NCBI RefSeq assembly: GCF_031458395.1
Contig: NZ_JAVDYJ010000001.1
Span: forward strand, 930,001-994,000
Direction: 5' to 3'
Origin: Enteractinococcus fodinae
GTDB lineage: Bacteria; Actinomycetota; Actinomycetes; Actinomycetales; Micrococcaceae
Length of the DNA stretch: 64,000 nt
Shown here: positions 9,312 through 18,096 of the stretch, piece after piece
Numbering within the stretch: position 1 is the stretch's first letter
How the letters are laid out: each line of letters starts with the position of its first letter
Notes under the pieces: model-generated
Database searches by the model: none
What the model was told of the DNA's origin: nothing
What the model saw: the letters and a program-made list of their open reading frames with translations, nothing else
Made by a program: the position numbers and the translations under genes

Positions 9312-10441
9312 TGCTCGACCTTCCAGAGTACCCCTGGCAGCTGCTTGCCCCTTATAAAGCCACCGCCGCACAGCACCCCGAGGGTGTCGTCGATCTATCG
9401 ATCGGAGCGCCGGTGGACCCCACCCCGGACGTCATCCAAGACGCTTTGCGTTCAGCGGCCAACTGGCCCGGCTACCCGGGGTCTTCGGGTACCGATGCGC
9501 TACGCGAAGCGATCGCCAGCTGGTATCACCGCCGCCGCGATGTCAGCGGCTTAGGTGTCGAACATATTGCAGCCACCGTGGGGTCCAAAGAATTCATCGC
9601 CTGGTTGCCAGTGCTCTTAGGTTTGGGACCAGATGATGTCATCGTCTACCCGACGGTCGCTTACCCGACCTACGATATAGGCGCCAAGATTGTTGGTGCC
9701 ACGTCGGTCACCGCTGATGCGCTCGACGAGCTCGATGAGCACACCCGTGCACGGGTCAAGCTCGTGTGGCTCAACTCTCCGGCCAACCCGACCGGCATCG
9801 TCCAGGACGCTGCCACCATGCGCGCCATCGTGGATGACGCGCGTCAACTGGGAGCCGTGGTGGCCTCAGATGAGTGCTACGCCGAATTGGGCTGGGACGC
9901 CTGGGAGGACACCCCGATCCCGTCGATCTTGCATGACAGCGTGTCTGGTGGGGACCTGACCGGCCTGCTGTCGGTGTATTCGCTGTCTAAACAGTCGAAT
10001 ATGGCCGGCTACCGGGCAGCCTTCGTTGCTGGAGATGCCCAGCTCATCGCCGCGCTCATCAACTTGCGCTCCCACACCGGGATGGTCGTACCGGGGCCAA
10101 TTCAACACGCCATGATCGCAGCCCTGAGCGATGACCAACACGTGGTAGACCAAAAGGCACGCTATCGGTCTCGACGCCAGCAGCTACTGACAGCCCTTGT
10201 GGCGGCGGGCCTTAGTGTCGAACATTCCGAGGCCGGTTTATATTTGTGGGTGCGCGATCCTGCAGTGACGGAACCCACCGCCGACGACTCGTGGGCGCTG
10301 GTCGACCGATTCGCTCAAGCCGGCATGCTGGTGGGCCCTGGCGTCTTCTACTCAGCCGCGGGCAACGGGTACATTCGACTATCGCTGACGGCAACCGATG
10401 ATGACATACACCAGGCGGTGGCTCGGCTCACGACGGTATGA
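9311..10441 (+). CDS. dapC: Succinyldiaminopimelate aminotransferase DapC
   Basis: A 376-residue fold-type I, PLP-dependent aminotransferase. It fits the actinobacterial DapC group, which converts N-succinyl-2-amino-6-ketopimelate to N-succinyl-LL-diaminopimelate in lysine and peptidoglycan-precursor synthesis. Visible features: GYPGSSGTDALREAI near the N-terminus, NSPANPTG (carboxylate and PLP contacts), and the PLP lysine Lys227 in SLSKQSNMAGYR. The ATG overlaps the last base of the fdxA stop. Another class I aminotransferase function cannot be excluded from sequence alone, but the fdxA coupling supports DapC. Confidence 0.87.
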   Translation: MLDLPEYPWQLLAPYKATAAQHPEGVVDLSIGAPVDPTPDVIQDALRSAANWPGYPGSSGTDALREAIASWYHRRRDVSGLGVEHIAATVGSKEFIAWLPVLLGLGPDDVIVYPTVAYPTYDIGAKIVGATSVTADALDELDEHTRARVKLVWLNSPANPTGIVQDAATMRAIVDDARQLGAVVASDECYAELGWDAWEDTPIPSILHDSVSGGDLTGLLSVYSLSKQSNMAGYRAAFVAGDAQLIAALINLRSHTGMVVPGPIQHAMIAALSDDQHVVDQKARYRSRRQQLLTALVAAGLSVEHSEAGLYLWVRDPAVTEPTADDSWALVDRFAQAGMLVGPGVFYSAAGNGYIRLSLTATDDDIHQAVARLTTV

Positions 10442-10480
10442 TTACGACGTTTGGCCATAATGATTTAAACGTCACCAAAA

Positions 10481-10509
10481 TTGATAAATTTGTACAGCAG
10501 AGACATATC
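10481..10509 (+). promoter_or_regulatory. Possible gltA promoter
   Basis: TTGATA (10481-10486) and CATATC (10504-10509) are separated by 17 bp, about 65 bp upstream of gltA, in an AT-rich patch of the 131-bp gap after dapC. The -10 box is a weak match, so this is tentative. Confidence 0.3.
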
Positions 10510-10572
10510 GAACAGCGCCACCGATCGTGGCCATAGTGCAAGCTGCGTGCTGCACGGACAAGAGGGAAAATC

Positions 10573-11859
10573 ATGACTGAAACACATGACGGCAAGCTTA
10601 CGGTAGGCGATACCAACGTAGACCTTCCACGTGTTGCATCCACGGTCGGTAACGACGGTCTCAGCATCGCCACGGTTCTGCGTGACACCGATACGGTCAC
10701 CTACGATCCTGGCTTCATGAACACCGCTAATGCTCGCTCAGCGGTCACCTACATTGACGGCGATGCCGGCATCCTGCGCTACCGTGGCTACCCGATCGAG
10801 CAGCTAGCAGAGCACTCCTCATTCTTGGAAGTTGCCTACCTGCTGATTTACGGTGAGCTCCCAACCGCCGATCAGCTTGCTGACTGGGACAACAACATTC
10901 GTTCCCACACCATGTTGCACGAAGACATCAAAGCATTCTTCGACGGTTTCCCGCGCAACGCGCACCCCATGGCCGTACTGTCATCAGCGGTCTCTGCGCT
11001 GTCAACGTTCTACGAAGACTCCCTGGACCCCTTCGACGAGGAACAGGTCCACATCTCGACCATCCGGTTGATGTCCAAGGTGCCTGTATTGGCCGCCTAC
11101 GCATATAAGAAGTCCATCGGCCAGCCCTTCCTGTACCCGGATAATTCGCTGAACTTCACCGAAAACTTCCTGCGGTTGACCTTCGGGGTGCCAACTGAAC
11201 CATATGAGCTCGATCAGGACATGGTTGATGCGCTCGATATGCTGCTCATCCTGCACGCCGACCACGAACAAAACTGCTCGACCTCCACGGTTCGCCTGGT
11301 CGGTTCGTCGCAGGCCAACATCTTTGGCTCGATTTCAGCTGGCATTAACGCGCTGTTCGGCCCGCTCCACGGTGGGGCAAATGAAGCCGTATTGAACATG
11401 CTGGATGAAATCAAACAAGAAGGCCTGACCCCAGAACAGTTCATGGACAAGGTCAAAGACAAAGAATCCGGCATCCGTCTGATGGGCTTCGGTCACCGCG
11501 TCTATAAAAACTACGACCCCCGCGCCCGCATCGTGAAGTCCACCGCCGAGAAGATTCTCAACAAACTCGGTGGCAACGACGAGCGCCTCGAAATGGCCAT
11601 GCAGATCGAAGAACGCGCACTCAACGATGACTACTTCATCGAGCGCAAGCTGTATCCAAACGTCGACTTCTACACCGGCCTGATCTACAGCGCAATGGGC
11701 TTCCCGAACCGGATGTTCACCCCGCTGTTCGCACTCGGACGTCTACCAGGCTGGATCGCCCAGTGGCGTGAAATGATCACCGACGACGAGACCCGTATCG
11801 GTCGCCCACGCCAGGTCTACGTCGGTGAAGACCTGCGCAATTACCCCGGCGCAAACTAA
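10573..11859 (+). CDS. gltA: Citrate synthase
   Basis: A 428-residue citrate synthase condensing acetyl-CoA and oxaloacetate as the entry step of the TCA cycle. Length and the N-terminal domain (DTVTYDPGFMNTA, GILRYRGYPIEQLAE) match the hexameric, NADH-sensitive type. Catalytic regions are visible: HADHEQNCSTSTVR, GPLHGGANEAVL and GFGHRVYKNYDPRA. AGAGGG before the ATG serves as ribosome-binding site. The gene stands alone in its own transcription unit, followed by a strong hairpin. Confidence 0.96.
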   Translation: MTETHDGKLTVGDTNVDLPRVASTVGNDGLSIATVLRDTDTVTYDPGFMNTANARSAVTYIDGDAGILRYRGYPIEQLAEHSSFLEVAYLLIYGELPTADQLADWDNNIRSHTMLHEDIKAFFDGFPRNAHPMAVLSSAVSALSTFYEDSLDPFDEEQVHISTIRLMSKVPVLAAYAYKKSIGQPFLYPDNSLNFTENFLRLTFGVPTEPYELDQDMVDALDMLLILHADHEQNCSTSTVRLVGSSQANIFGSISAGINALFGPLHGGANEAVLNMLDEIKQEGLTPEQFMDKVKDKESGIRLMGFGHRVYKNYDPRARIVKSTAEKILNKLGGNDERLEMAMQIEERALNDDYFIERKLYPNVDFYTGLIYSAMGFPNRMFTPLFALGRLPGWIAQWREMITDDETRIGRPRQVYVGEDLRNYPGAN

Positions 11860-11875
11860 CCGCTCATCACCGTAC

Positions 11876-11902
11876 AAACGCCCCACCACGTGTGGGGCGT
11901 TT
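11876..11902. terminator. Bidirectional terminator after gltA
   Basis: A perfect 11-bp inverted repeat (AAACGCCCCAC / GTGGGGCGTTT) with a 5-nt loop, rich in GC at the base and ending in T's on one strand and A's on the other. It sits between the convergent gltA and lipoprotein genes and could serve both. Confidence 0.88.
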
Positions 11903-11906
11903 GGGG

Positions 11907-12860
11907 TTAATCTTCCGCGACGCAGTTTTCGATGGTTAGCTCTGCGGGGTCCACTGGCTCGACCTGGAATCCCTCAACTTGATCCCACGCCCCGAAGAGA
12001 CCCTCAAGCACACCATCGGCAGCAACAGCCTCCAACGCCTGACCGGCATCCGCACAATAGTCAGCGCTTGCGCCAATCCAATACTGGCGACTCTCGAATA
12101 GCGCAGCACCGAATCCTTCCGCCGCTTCCTCGCCAGCTGCTTCGGACCCCAGCTCAGCCAGGGATAGTAGTTCATAGCGAGCCGCGTATACAGGATCCGT
12201 GAGCAGTCCGGCCAGCTGCACATCATCGGCCAGTATGGCATCGTAGCGTCCAGAGCGCATCCCGACCTCGCATTCAGTAACCGAAGGTTCCGTAACGGCT
12301 TTCTCGGCTTCAACTGTCGCAGCTAGCGAGCCAGCCACCACACATACCGAGGCATCGGCCAGCTCATCGAAGGAGTCCACAATAGTCGGCTGCAAAACCT
12401 CCAGGGGTGCCGCATCAGGTTCCTGGGCTTCCTGGTGAATCAGCACACCGGCTTCCACGGTGAGATATGGTCCCACCCGGGCGACGTCATCGGAGACAAG
12501 AGCCTCGCTGAACTGGCCAATAGCAAGATCTAGTTCTCCGGCGGCGAGCTCTTCGGCGACCGTATCGACACCGGTGGGCACCCACGTACGATCCGCTCCA
12601 GGCGGGAGGGTCTGCATGCGCTCGGTCACGGCAGCCGCAAGATCGACTTCAGCACCGCTGACCTCAGTGGGATTGACCCCAGAGACGAGACCGGGCGAGG
12701 ACATCGCCACACCGATGTTGAAGACCTCTTGAGGCTCTGCTGGCGTCTCATCAAGGATGGTCTCGTCATCGCCACTGCACCCGGTGAGCGCCAGGACAGC
12801 CGACAGGGCGATCGTTGCGCGCCCGCGAGTTTGCAAATGATATGGGTGAGGAATGGCCAC
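11907..12860 (-). CDS. Solute-binding lipoprotein, amino-acid ABC (family 3) type
   Basis: A 317-residue predicted lipoprotein. A signal peptide ends in the lipobox LTGC near residue 28, followed by an acidic linker. The body resembles family 3 periplasmic-type binding proteins: FNIGVAMSSPGLV at the start of lobe 1, ELAAGELDLAIGQFSE, and RSGRYDAILADDVQLAGLL in lobe 2. It would be anchored on the outer face of the membrane and bind an amino acid or similar small ligand. No permease or ATPase gene is beside it, so it is an orphan or a sensor. The GTG start overlaps no neighbour. The divergent gene starts 173 bp away. Confidence 0.72.
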   Translation of the reverse strand: MAIPHPYHLQTRGRATIALSAVLALTGCSGDDETILDETPAEPQEVFNIGVAMSSPGLVSGVNPTEVSGAEVDLAAAVTERMQTLPPGADRTWVPTGVDTVAEELAAGELDLAIGQFSEALVSDDVARVGPYLTVEAGVLIHQEAQEPDAAPLEVLQPTIVDSFDELADASVCVVAGSLAATVEAEKAVTEPSVTECEVGMRSGRYDAILADDVQLAGLLTDPVYAARYELLSLAELGSEAAGEEAAEGFGAALFESRQYWIGASADYCADAGQALEAVAADGVLEGLFGAWDQVEGFQVEPVDPAELTIENCVAED

Positions 12861-13021
12861 GTTCAGACATTATCTCACTTCTGACTTTGCAGCATCTCAG
12901 CATCGCCACACGGAAGGGGCAGTGGCCAACGTGGTGGCCTCTGACGTGGTCGAAGCCCGCACTGGCTCGCCGAGTGGTAACACGTTGTGGCTTCCGACAA
13001 GCACAGTTGGCTAATTCGTGA

Positions 13022-13027
13022 GATAAT
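13022..13027 (+). promoter_or_regulatory. Possible -10 box of a leaderless transcript
   Basis: GATAAT ends 6 nt before the ATG at 13034, which would place the transcription start at or next to the start codon. No ribosome-binding site lies in between. The -35 region is not convincing. Confidence 0.3.
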
Positions 13028-13033
13028 GGATAC

Positions 13034-13378
13034 ATGGGCGATGCGATATTGATGATAGAAATTCTGGTGTTGGGCGTGCTCGTCATCGGATTTTTAGCAC
13101 TCATTATCATCCGTGGCGACCAGCGGTTGGTCAAGCCGCTGGCTGAGCCACTTCCCACATTGCCACCGGTGCTCTTACCGGATGCAGACGAGATATCCGC
13201 CCACGATATTCAAGACATTCGTTTTGCAGTTGGCTTGCGAGGATACCGCACCGATCAAGTCGATCAAGTGTTGGACCGACTCACGACAGCTTTGTCAGAA
13301 CGCGATCAAGAAATTGCGGCACTACGCTCAGCTGTTGAGGATGCTCGACACCAGGCCAACGAATCAGCACCCAAGTAA
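13034..13378 (+). CDS. DivIVA-domain membrane-anchored protein
   Basis: A 114-residue protein with one N-terminal membrane helix (about residues 5-26) followed by a short linker and a DivIVA-like motif, FAVGLRGYRTDQVDQVLDRL (about 64-83), then a coiled-coil stretch (to about 108). Proteins of this build are found beside DUF3117 genes in many actinobacteria and are thought to sit at curved membrane or septal sites. The exact role is unknown. It is probably transcribed with the DUF3117 gene 48 bp downstream. Confidence 0.75.
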   Translation: MGDAILMIEILVLGVLVIGFLALIIIRGDQRLVKPLAEPLPTLPPVLLPDADEISAHDIQDIRFAVGLRGYRTDQVDQVLDRLTTALSERDQEIAALRSAVEDARHQANESAPK

Positions 13379-13426
13379 TGTCAACCGCACGCGTCGCGGT
13401 TACGGCGCGTATTGAAAGGAATAAGA

Positions 13427-13600
13427 ATGGCTGCAATGAAGCCTCGTACTGGAGACGGCCCAATGGAGGTCGTTCGTGAACAACGCAAACTCGTAATGCG
13501 CATCCCCACCGATGGTGGCGGACGCCTGGTAGTCGAACTCAATGACGAAGAGGCCCAAGAACTCAAAGACGCCCTAGACGGCGTCATCAAAGTGGCCTAA
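13427..13600 (+). CDS. DUF3117 small conserved protein
   Basis: A 57-residue actinobacterial protein of unknown function (DUF3117). The sequence MAAMKPRTGDGPMEVVRE and the C-terminal helix ending DALDGVIKV are the family hallmarks. The ATG at 13427 is preceded by AAAGGA at good distance; the in-frame TTG five codons earlier lies on the ribosome-binding site and is rejected. Confidence 0.9.
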   Translation: MAAMKPRTGDGPMEVVREQRKLVMRIPTDGGGRLVVELNDEEAQELKDALDGVIKVA

Positions 13601-13604
13601 CCCC

Positions 13605-14261
13605 TTAGACACGCGTTGCCAGCAACAGACCCGTGCCGGTTGGTAACAACGTCGAGGTTTTCCAGACCGTCGTATCATCGCGCAGTTTATTGCCCACATC
13701 GCGCAACATGACGGTCGCTGCCTCGCGGACCGCCGGACGGGGGACCCGGTCCTGATCGAGGGCATCATGAATGATGACCATGCCACCGGAGCGGAGCACA
13801 CGAGCCGCTTCGGTGACGTGGTATTCCAGCAGCAAGGGATCCGCATCAATAAAGACCAGATCGTAGGCGCTGGCTGAGAGCTTTGGCAACACGGTACGGC
13901 CTCGACCCGCGATCAACCGAGTCGTGGAACTGGGGTACCCAGCCGCTCCGAAAACTTCACGCGCTGCCCGCTGGGCTTCGGCATCGGGATCCAGGGACGT
14001 TAAGACCGCGCCGGTGGGAGCGCCACGCATCAGGGCCAGACCGGATACCCCGGCACCTGTGCCCAGTTCGACCATGGTTTGCGGCCGCGACGCGGCAGCC
14101 AAGAAGGTTAAGACAGAGGCGGTACCCTCGGACACCGGGGTGATCCCGAGTTCGGCCGATCGGTCACGAGCCATCAGTAAGACGTCATCTTCAATCGGAC
14201 GTGCTTCAGCAAAAGCCCAGCTAGCGTATTTGCCGGTCTGTTGCGGGCTCAGCGCCTTCAT
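13605..14261 (-). CDS. SAM-dependent O-methyltransferase
   Basis: A 218-residue class I methyltransferase of the O-methyltransferase family 3 / catechol-OMT-like group. The SAM-binding motif I is VELGTGAGVSGLALM, an acidic residue follows in SLDPDAEAQ, and VFIDADPLL is motif IV with the metal-binding aspartate region. It corresponds in context to mycobacterial Rv1220c, which lies beside sigE and rseA. The substrate is unknown. It is convergent with DUF3117 (4 bp apart) and divergent from the anti-sigma gene. Confidence 0.85.
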   Translation of the reverse strand: MKALSPQQTGKYASWAFAEARPIEDDVLLMARDRSAELGITPVSEGTASVLTFLAAASRPQTMVELGTGAGVSGLALMRGAPTGAVLTSLDPDAEAQRAAREVFGAAGYPSSTTRLIAGRGRTVLPKLSASAYDLVFIDADPLLLEYHVTEAARVLRSGGMVIIHDALDQDRVPRPAVREAATVMLRDVGNKLRDDTTVWKTSTLLPTGTGLLLATRV

Positions 14262-14456
14262 AGTCTATGTACTCCCGTAAAAAGTTGCCATGCGCACGGT
14301 AGATGCTCACTTTATTGTAAAGGTAGCCGCACACGTTATCTCGTTCATGCCAAACGACCACGACAGTTTCAGAATATTCTCAGTTTCATTTGTCACAATG
14401 AGTGCAGTCTTGACTGGACATACGTTGCCCCGAGAAATGGAAGCGAGGATTCGTTG

Positions 14457-15488
14457 ATGAGCAGAAGTTCTTCCGGCTTCGCTTTTCATCCACGCTCCAG
14501 GTTCGACGCGTTTCTCGAGGGGCAACTCTCGGCCTCCGCCGATCAGCGTATGCGTGCGCATCTGGCCGAATGCCCCCAGTGCGCTCGAGAAGTCGAACAA
14601 CGGTCTTCGGCGTTATTCGTCACGCAGAAACTCGATAAAATTTCTCGCGGCGAACCAGTTAATTATCCAGCCCCAGCAACACATACCGTTATGGAATCTG
14701 ATGGTGTAGCTGGATGGAAGGTTCTTGCCGGTGCCGGCGTGGTCGGGCTAGTCCTCGTCGGGTTGGTTGTTAGCCTATGGATTTTAGGCGGGGAAGATCG
14801 CTCCTATGAATCAGCGCATTCGTCGTCCCCTGCGCTCATTCCGCAGGAAGTCGAAGTGGTCCAAGCAGACCCACAAGATCTCATCCGTCCGACCCCCAGC
14901 GATGACTCGACCAAAATCCCCAACGATTTCGGTGCCTCGAGAGCACAACTGTCCTATAGCAGTGCTCCATTAGGTATTAATGGCACACCAGTGCGGCTCA
15001 CCTCGGTCAGTGACCTCCGAGCAGCCGGGTGGACCATCCCGCAATTCCAAGCCCTGGGTATGGCGTTTGAGTCCGCGGTCGTCGATGAAGAAGACGGCCA
15101 AGTGTATGTCATGTCCGTGTTTAATAGTTCCTCCACGAATGCCGAAGACCAGACAGTAGTACGCGAGTGTCGGGTCGAACATGAAGACGGCTCCGTGACC
15201 GCATGCAACCAATTAGATTTCACGAAATCTGAAGCAACTGAAGTTTCCCTACCGGTCGCAGAAAATGTCTGGCTCTACACCTACCCCGACGGTTCGTGGA
15301 CAGCGTACATGGCCACAAGCAAGTCCCAGTACCGAGTGGATTCGACTTCCGATGCCGATTACGCCGGAGGCATCATGTCCACGCTGTACGTCGAAGAGAA
15401 GTCCCGGCTGAGCTCGGGAAGCCAAGATTACAGTGAAGACGTCAGCCACCGCTTCGAACGCGGTTTAGAGCGTCTCATGGGCCGGTAA
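14457..15488 (+). CDS. RseA-like zinc-finger anti-sigma factor
   Basis: A 343-residue membrane protein. The N-terminal cytoplasmic part holds a zinc anti-sigma (ZAS) finger: FLEGQLSASADQRMRAH and then HLAECPQC, giving the HxxxCxxC ligands at about residues 36-43. One membrane helix follows (about 88-108) and then a long extracytoplasmic domain of unknown type. Such proteins hold an ECF sigma factor inactive until an envelope signal. GAGGA lies 7 nt before the ATG at 14457; the longer open frame upstream is not supported. The neighbours match the mycobacterial sigE-rseA-tatB-mrp locus, but the sigma gene is missing from the 195-bp gap. Confidence 0.78.
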   Translation: MSRSSSGFAFHPRSRFDAFLEGQLSASADQRMRAHLAECPQCAREVEQRSSALFVTQKLDKISRGEPVNYPAPATHTVMESDGVAGWKVLAGAGVVGLVLVGLVVSLWILGGEDRSYESAHSSSPALIPQEVEVVQADPQDLIRPTPSDDSTKIPNDFGASRAQLSYSSAPLGINGTPVRLTSVSDLRAAGWTIPQFQALGMAFESAVVDEEDGQVYVMSVFNSSSTNAEDQTVVRECRVEHEDGSVTACNQLDFTKSEATEVSLPVAENVWLYTYPDGSWTAYMATSKSQYRVDSTSDADYAGGIMSTLYVEEKSRLSSGSQDYSEDVSHRFERGLERLMGR

Positions 15489-15539
15489 GTAGCGCAGAAA
15501 TCTGCGGATTCCACGCTTTCGGGTAAGCTGTAGACCAGT

Positions 15540-16184
15540 ATGAACATCTTCGGTATTAATGGTGGCGAGCTCATTGTCCTGGTCGTGCTCGCCTTGTTAT
15601 TGCTGGGACCCGAAAAGATTCCAGAATACTTACGGACCCTGCGGGAATGGATTCACAAAGCCCGTAAGCTCGCCGAAGGCGCCAAAGAGCAGTTCAAGGA
15701 AGAAACCGGCACAGACTTTGATGAAGTCGACTGGCAAAAATACGATCCGCGGCAGTACGACCCCCGCCGGGTGATCCGCGAAGCCCTCGCTGAACCTATT
15801 GAAGATCTCGAAGCTTCACTCAAAGACGCCAAAAACACGGTCCAAGATGCGGCCGACACAGTCGTTGATAAGCCCAAGCGTCCCGAATTGACGCAGGCCG
15901 AAATCATCGCAGCCGCAGTGCCGATTGACCAGCTCGACCAGCAGGCCAATCTCGACCAACAAGTCCACTTCCCAGATCCCAGCCGGCCAGAACTCAGCAA
16001 CGGCTCATCACCGGCGCCGCAGCAACCGATCAACGCACACGCTGTCACGCCGCCAGCCGAATCACACCCAGCTGCCACCGCCCCGCAGCCAGAGATCGCA
16101 CCGACAGAAGGCCCCCTGCAACAGGATGCCATCGTCCCTGAGTCCGAACCATTGACCACGCCCTTTGACGCGGAAGCTACTTAG
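15540..16184 (+). CDS. tatB: Sec-independent translocase subunit TatB
   Basis: A 214-residue TatB-type protein: short extracytoplasmic start, one N-terminal helix (GGELIVLVVLALLLLGPEKIPEY), then an amphipathic helix (LREWIHKARKLAEGAKEQF) and a long charged, alanine/proline-rich tail. TatB receives twin-arginine precursors with TatC at the inner membrane; tatC is not in this window. The gene follows the anti-sigma factor by 51 bp and overlaps mrp convergently by 8 bp. TatA identity is less likely because of the long tail and locus position. Confidence 0.88.
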   Translation: MNIFGINGGELIVLVVLALLLLGPEKIPEYLRTLREWIHKARKLAEGAKEQFKEETGTDFDEVDWQKYDPRQYDPRRVIREALAEPIEDLEASLKDAKNTVQDAADTVVDKPKRPELTQAEIIAAAVPIDQLDQQANLDQQVHFPDPSRPELSNGSSPAPQQPINAHAVTPPAESHPAATAPQPEIAPTEGPLQQDAIVPESEPLTTPFDAEAT

Positions 16185-17343
16185 GGGACACCGGCAGCTT
16201 CCGGCCCGATAGGCCGCGCGGCGTCGTGGCCAACTGGGCGACAATAGACTGCAGGGCCTGACCCGCTGCAGCTTCGGGGGAGGAAAGCACCGATGGGGTG
16301 CCGACTTCGCTATCGGCCCGTAACACCGGGTCCAGCGGAATTGAACCAAGTAACGGTACATGCTGGTCCAATACGGCGGTGAGTCGATCACTCACCGCTT
16401 GCCCACCGCCTGAGCCAAATACTTCCAAAAATGTTCCGTCGGGCAGCTGCAAGGGCCCCATATTTTCGATCACCCCGGCCACCGGCTGGCTTGTCTGTGT
16501 TGACAGTTGGCCTGCACGTGCCGCGACCTGGGCTGCCGTGTGCTCCGGTGTGGTGATTACTAATAGCTCCGCTGTGGGCAACAACTGGGCAGTCGAGATC
16601 GCGATATCACCGGTGCCCGGGGGCAGATCGATGAGTAGCACATCTAGATCCCCCCAGTAGACGTCTGTGATGAACTGTTCTAACGCCCGGTGCAACATTG
16701 GTCCTCGCCAGGCCACCGGCTGGTCGGTATCTAAAAACATCCCGATGGACATGACTTTCACACCAAAAGCGATCGGTGGCATGATCAGGTCTTCGACCTT
16801 GGTCGGTTTATCCGTCACGCCGAGCAGCCCTGGGATAGAGAACCCATGGATATCGGCATCGATAAGTCCAACGGCCAGACCACGTGCTGCCAGGCCCACG
16901 GCGAGATTCGCGGTAATCGTGGACTTGCCGACCCCACCTTTGCCGGAGGCCACCGCATAGACCTTGGTCAATGAGTCCGCCCCAAACGGGTTCTTTGGTC
17001 GAGCAGCGGTGAGGTTTTCTTGCAGTGCGACGCGTTGTTGAGGGGTCATCGTCGACAATCGCACCGATACTTTCCCCTCTGTGACGTTCTGCAGCGCTGC
17101 ACCAACATCGGCCTGAATCGTATCGCGCATAGGGCACCCATCGATGGTCAACCGGATGGTCACGGTGATGTCGTCGCCGGAAAATTCCACGGCAGCGACC
17201 ATGCCTAACGTGGTGACCGGTTGCCGAATTTCTGGATCGATCACGGTGTCCAGGGCACGCCATGCTTCAATCTCGCGGGGTGTGCTCGGTGCGACATCCG
17301 GGGCTAATACCCCACCGGGGTGCAGGTCTGTTGAGTCTGTCAT
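16177..17343 (-). CDS. mrp: Mrp/ApbC iron-sulfur cluster carrier ATPase
   Basis: A 388-residue cytoplasmic P-loop NTPase that binds and transfers Fe-S clusters. An N-terminal MIP18/DUF59 domain (about 20-105, with DPEIRQPVTTLGMV and DGCPMRDTI) precedes the ParA-like ATPase with the deviant Walker A SGKGGVGKS (about residue 132) and LIDLPPGTGDIA. The frame is open for another 36 residues upstream, but these show no homology, and AAGGAG precedes the ATG at 17343. The usual CxxC cluster ligands of the C-terminal region are not obvious. Confidence 0.9.
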   Translation of the reverse strand: MTDSTDLHPGGVLAPDVAPSTPREIEAWRALDTVIDPEIRQPVTTLGMVAAVEFSGDDITVTIRLTIDGCPMRDTIQADVGAALQNVTEGKVSVRLSTMTPQQRVALQENLTAARPKNPFGADSLTKVYAVASGKGGVGKSTITANLAVGLAARGLAVGLIDADIHGFSIPGLLGVTDKPTKVEDLIMPPIAFGVKVMSIGMFLDTDQPVAWRGPMLHRALEQFITDVYWGDLDVLLIDLPPGTGDIAISTAQLLPTAELLVITTPEHTAAQVAARAGQLSTQTSQPVAGVIENMGPLQLPDGTFLEVFGSGGGQAVSDRLTAVLDQHVPLLGSIPLDPVLRADSEVGTPSVLSSPEAAAGQALQSIVAQLATTPRGLSGRKLPVSPK

Positions 17344-17415
17344 GGGATGATGCTTCTCCTTGCTCACAGCGCAATGTGGGCGGGGTGGTGGAAAGTCTGC
17401 CCTACAGGGTAGAAA

Positions 17416-18096
17416 ATGGACACTATGAGTATGTTTGGTCCTGGAGCACACATTGGGTCGCCACTGCCGCAGGGGCAGCTGGTCGGCAACTACCGTTCGT
17501 ATGAAGCCGCCACCGCTGCGGTTGATCGGGCCGTAGAAGCCGGCGTGGATCCACGGTTTCTTTCTATCGTAGGGCGTGATCTACGTTCGGTCTATCGACT
17601 ACGTCACCGGCCAAGCTACGCTGCGGTCGCGGGTCGTGGTGCACTCCAAGGCGCATTTTTTGGCCTGTTCATCGGGCTGTTAATGTCGATGATGACCGCT
17701 GGGCAAGACATGCTGTTGACCTTGGGGTCGACGATGTTGCTCGGTGCGATCATCTGGGTGATCTTCGGGGTGATCGGGGAAGTGATGCGTCGCCGCCAGA
17801 TGAAATACGCCATGATCCCATCAATGACGGCTGTCAGTTTCGACCTAGTGGTCGACAACGCTGTGGCAGGACAAGTCACCGCGGCACTAGGGCCCCAGCC
17901 GGGAGCCCAGCAACCATCGAACACGCCGGCAGCACCGAGTCCAGAGCCCGAAGCCAGCGAACCGTCATCGACCCCGTCTGAGCCCACCGGCGGCATTCAG
18001 GATCTTCCCGATGGACGTCCGCAGTACGGGGTCCGGGTGGACCCGAAACCTGATGCCCCACAGCAAGACTCAGACGAGTCCGATACATCTCGCTAA
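17416..18096 (+). CDS. YflT-like general stress protein with two membrane helices
   Basis: A 226-residue protein. The N-terminal ferredoxin-like region (NYRSYEAATAAVDRAVEAGVDPRFLSIVG) is the general stress protein 17M/YflT domain. Two hydrophobic, glycine-rich segments follow at about 75-93 and 97-117, and a proline/acidic disordered tail (about 160-226). It lies divergently beside mrp, as in related Micrococcales. Function unknown. ATG at 17416 or the one three codons later may be used. It ends with a 4-bp stop/stop overlap with the aminopeptidase gene. Confidence 0.75.
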   Translation: MDTMSMFGPGAHIGSPLPQGQLVGNYRSYEAATAAVDRAVEAGVDPRFLSIVGRDLRSVYRLRHRPSYAAVAGRGALQGAFFGLFIGLLMSMMTAGQDMLLTLGSTMLLGAIIWVIFGVIGEVMRRRQMKYAMIPSMTAVSFDLVVDNAVAGQVTAALGPQPGAQQPSNTPAAPSPEPEASEPSSTPSEPTGGIQDLPDGRPQYGVRVDPKPDAPQQDSDESDTSR

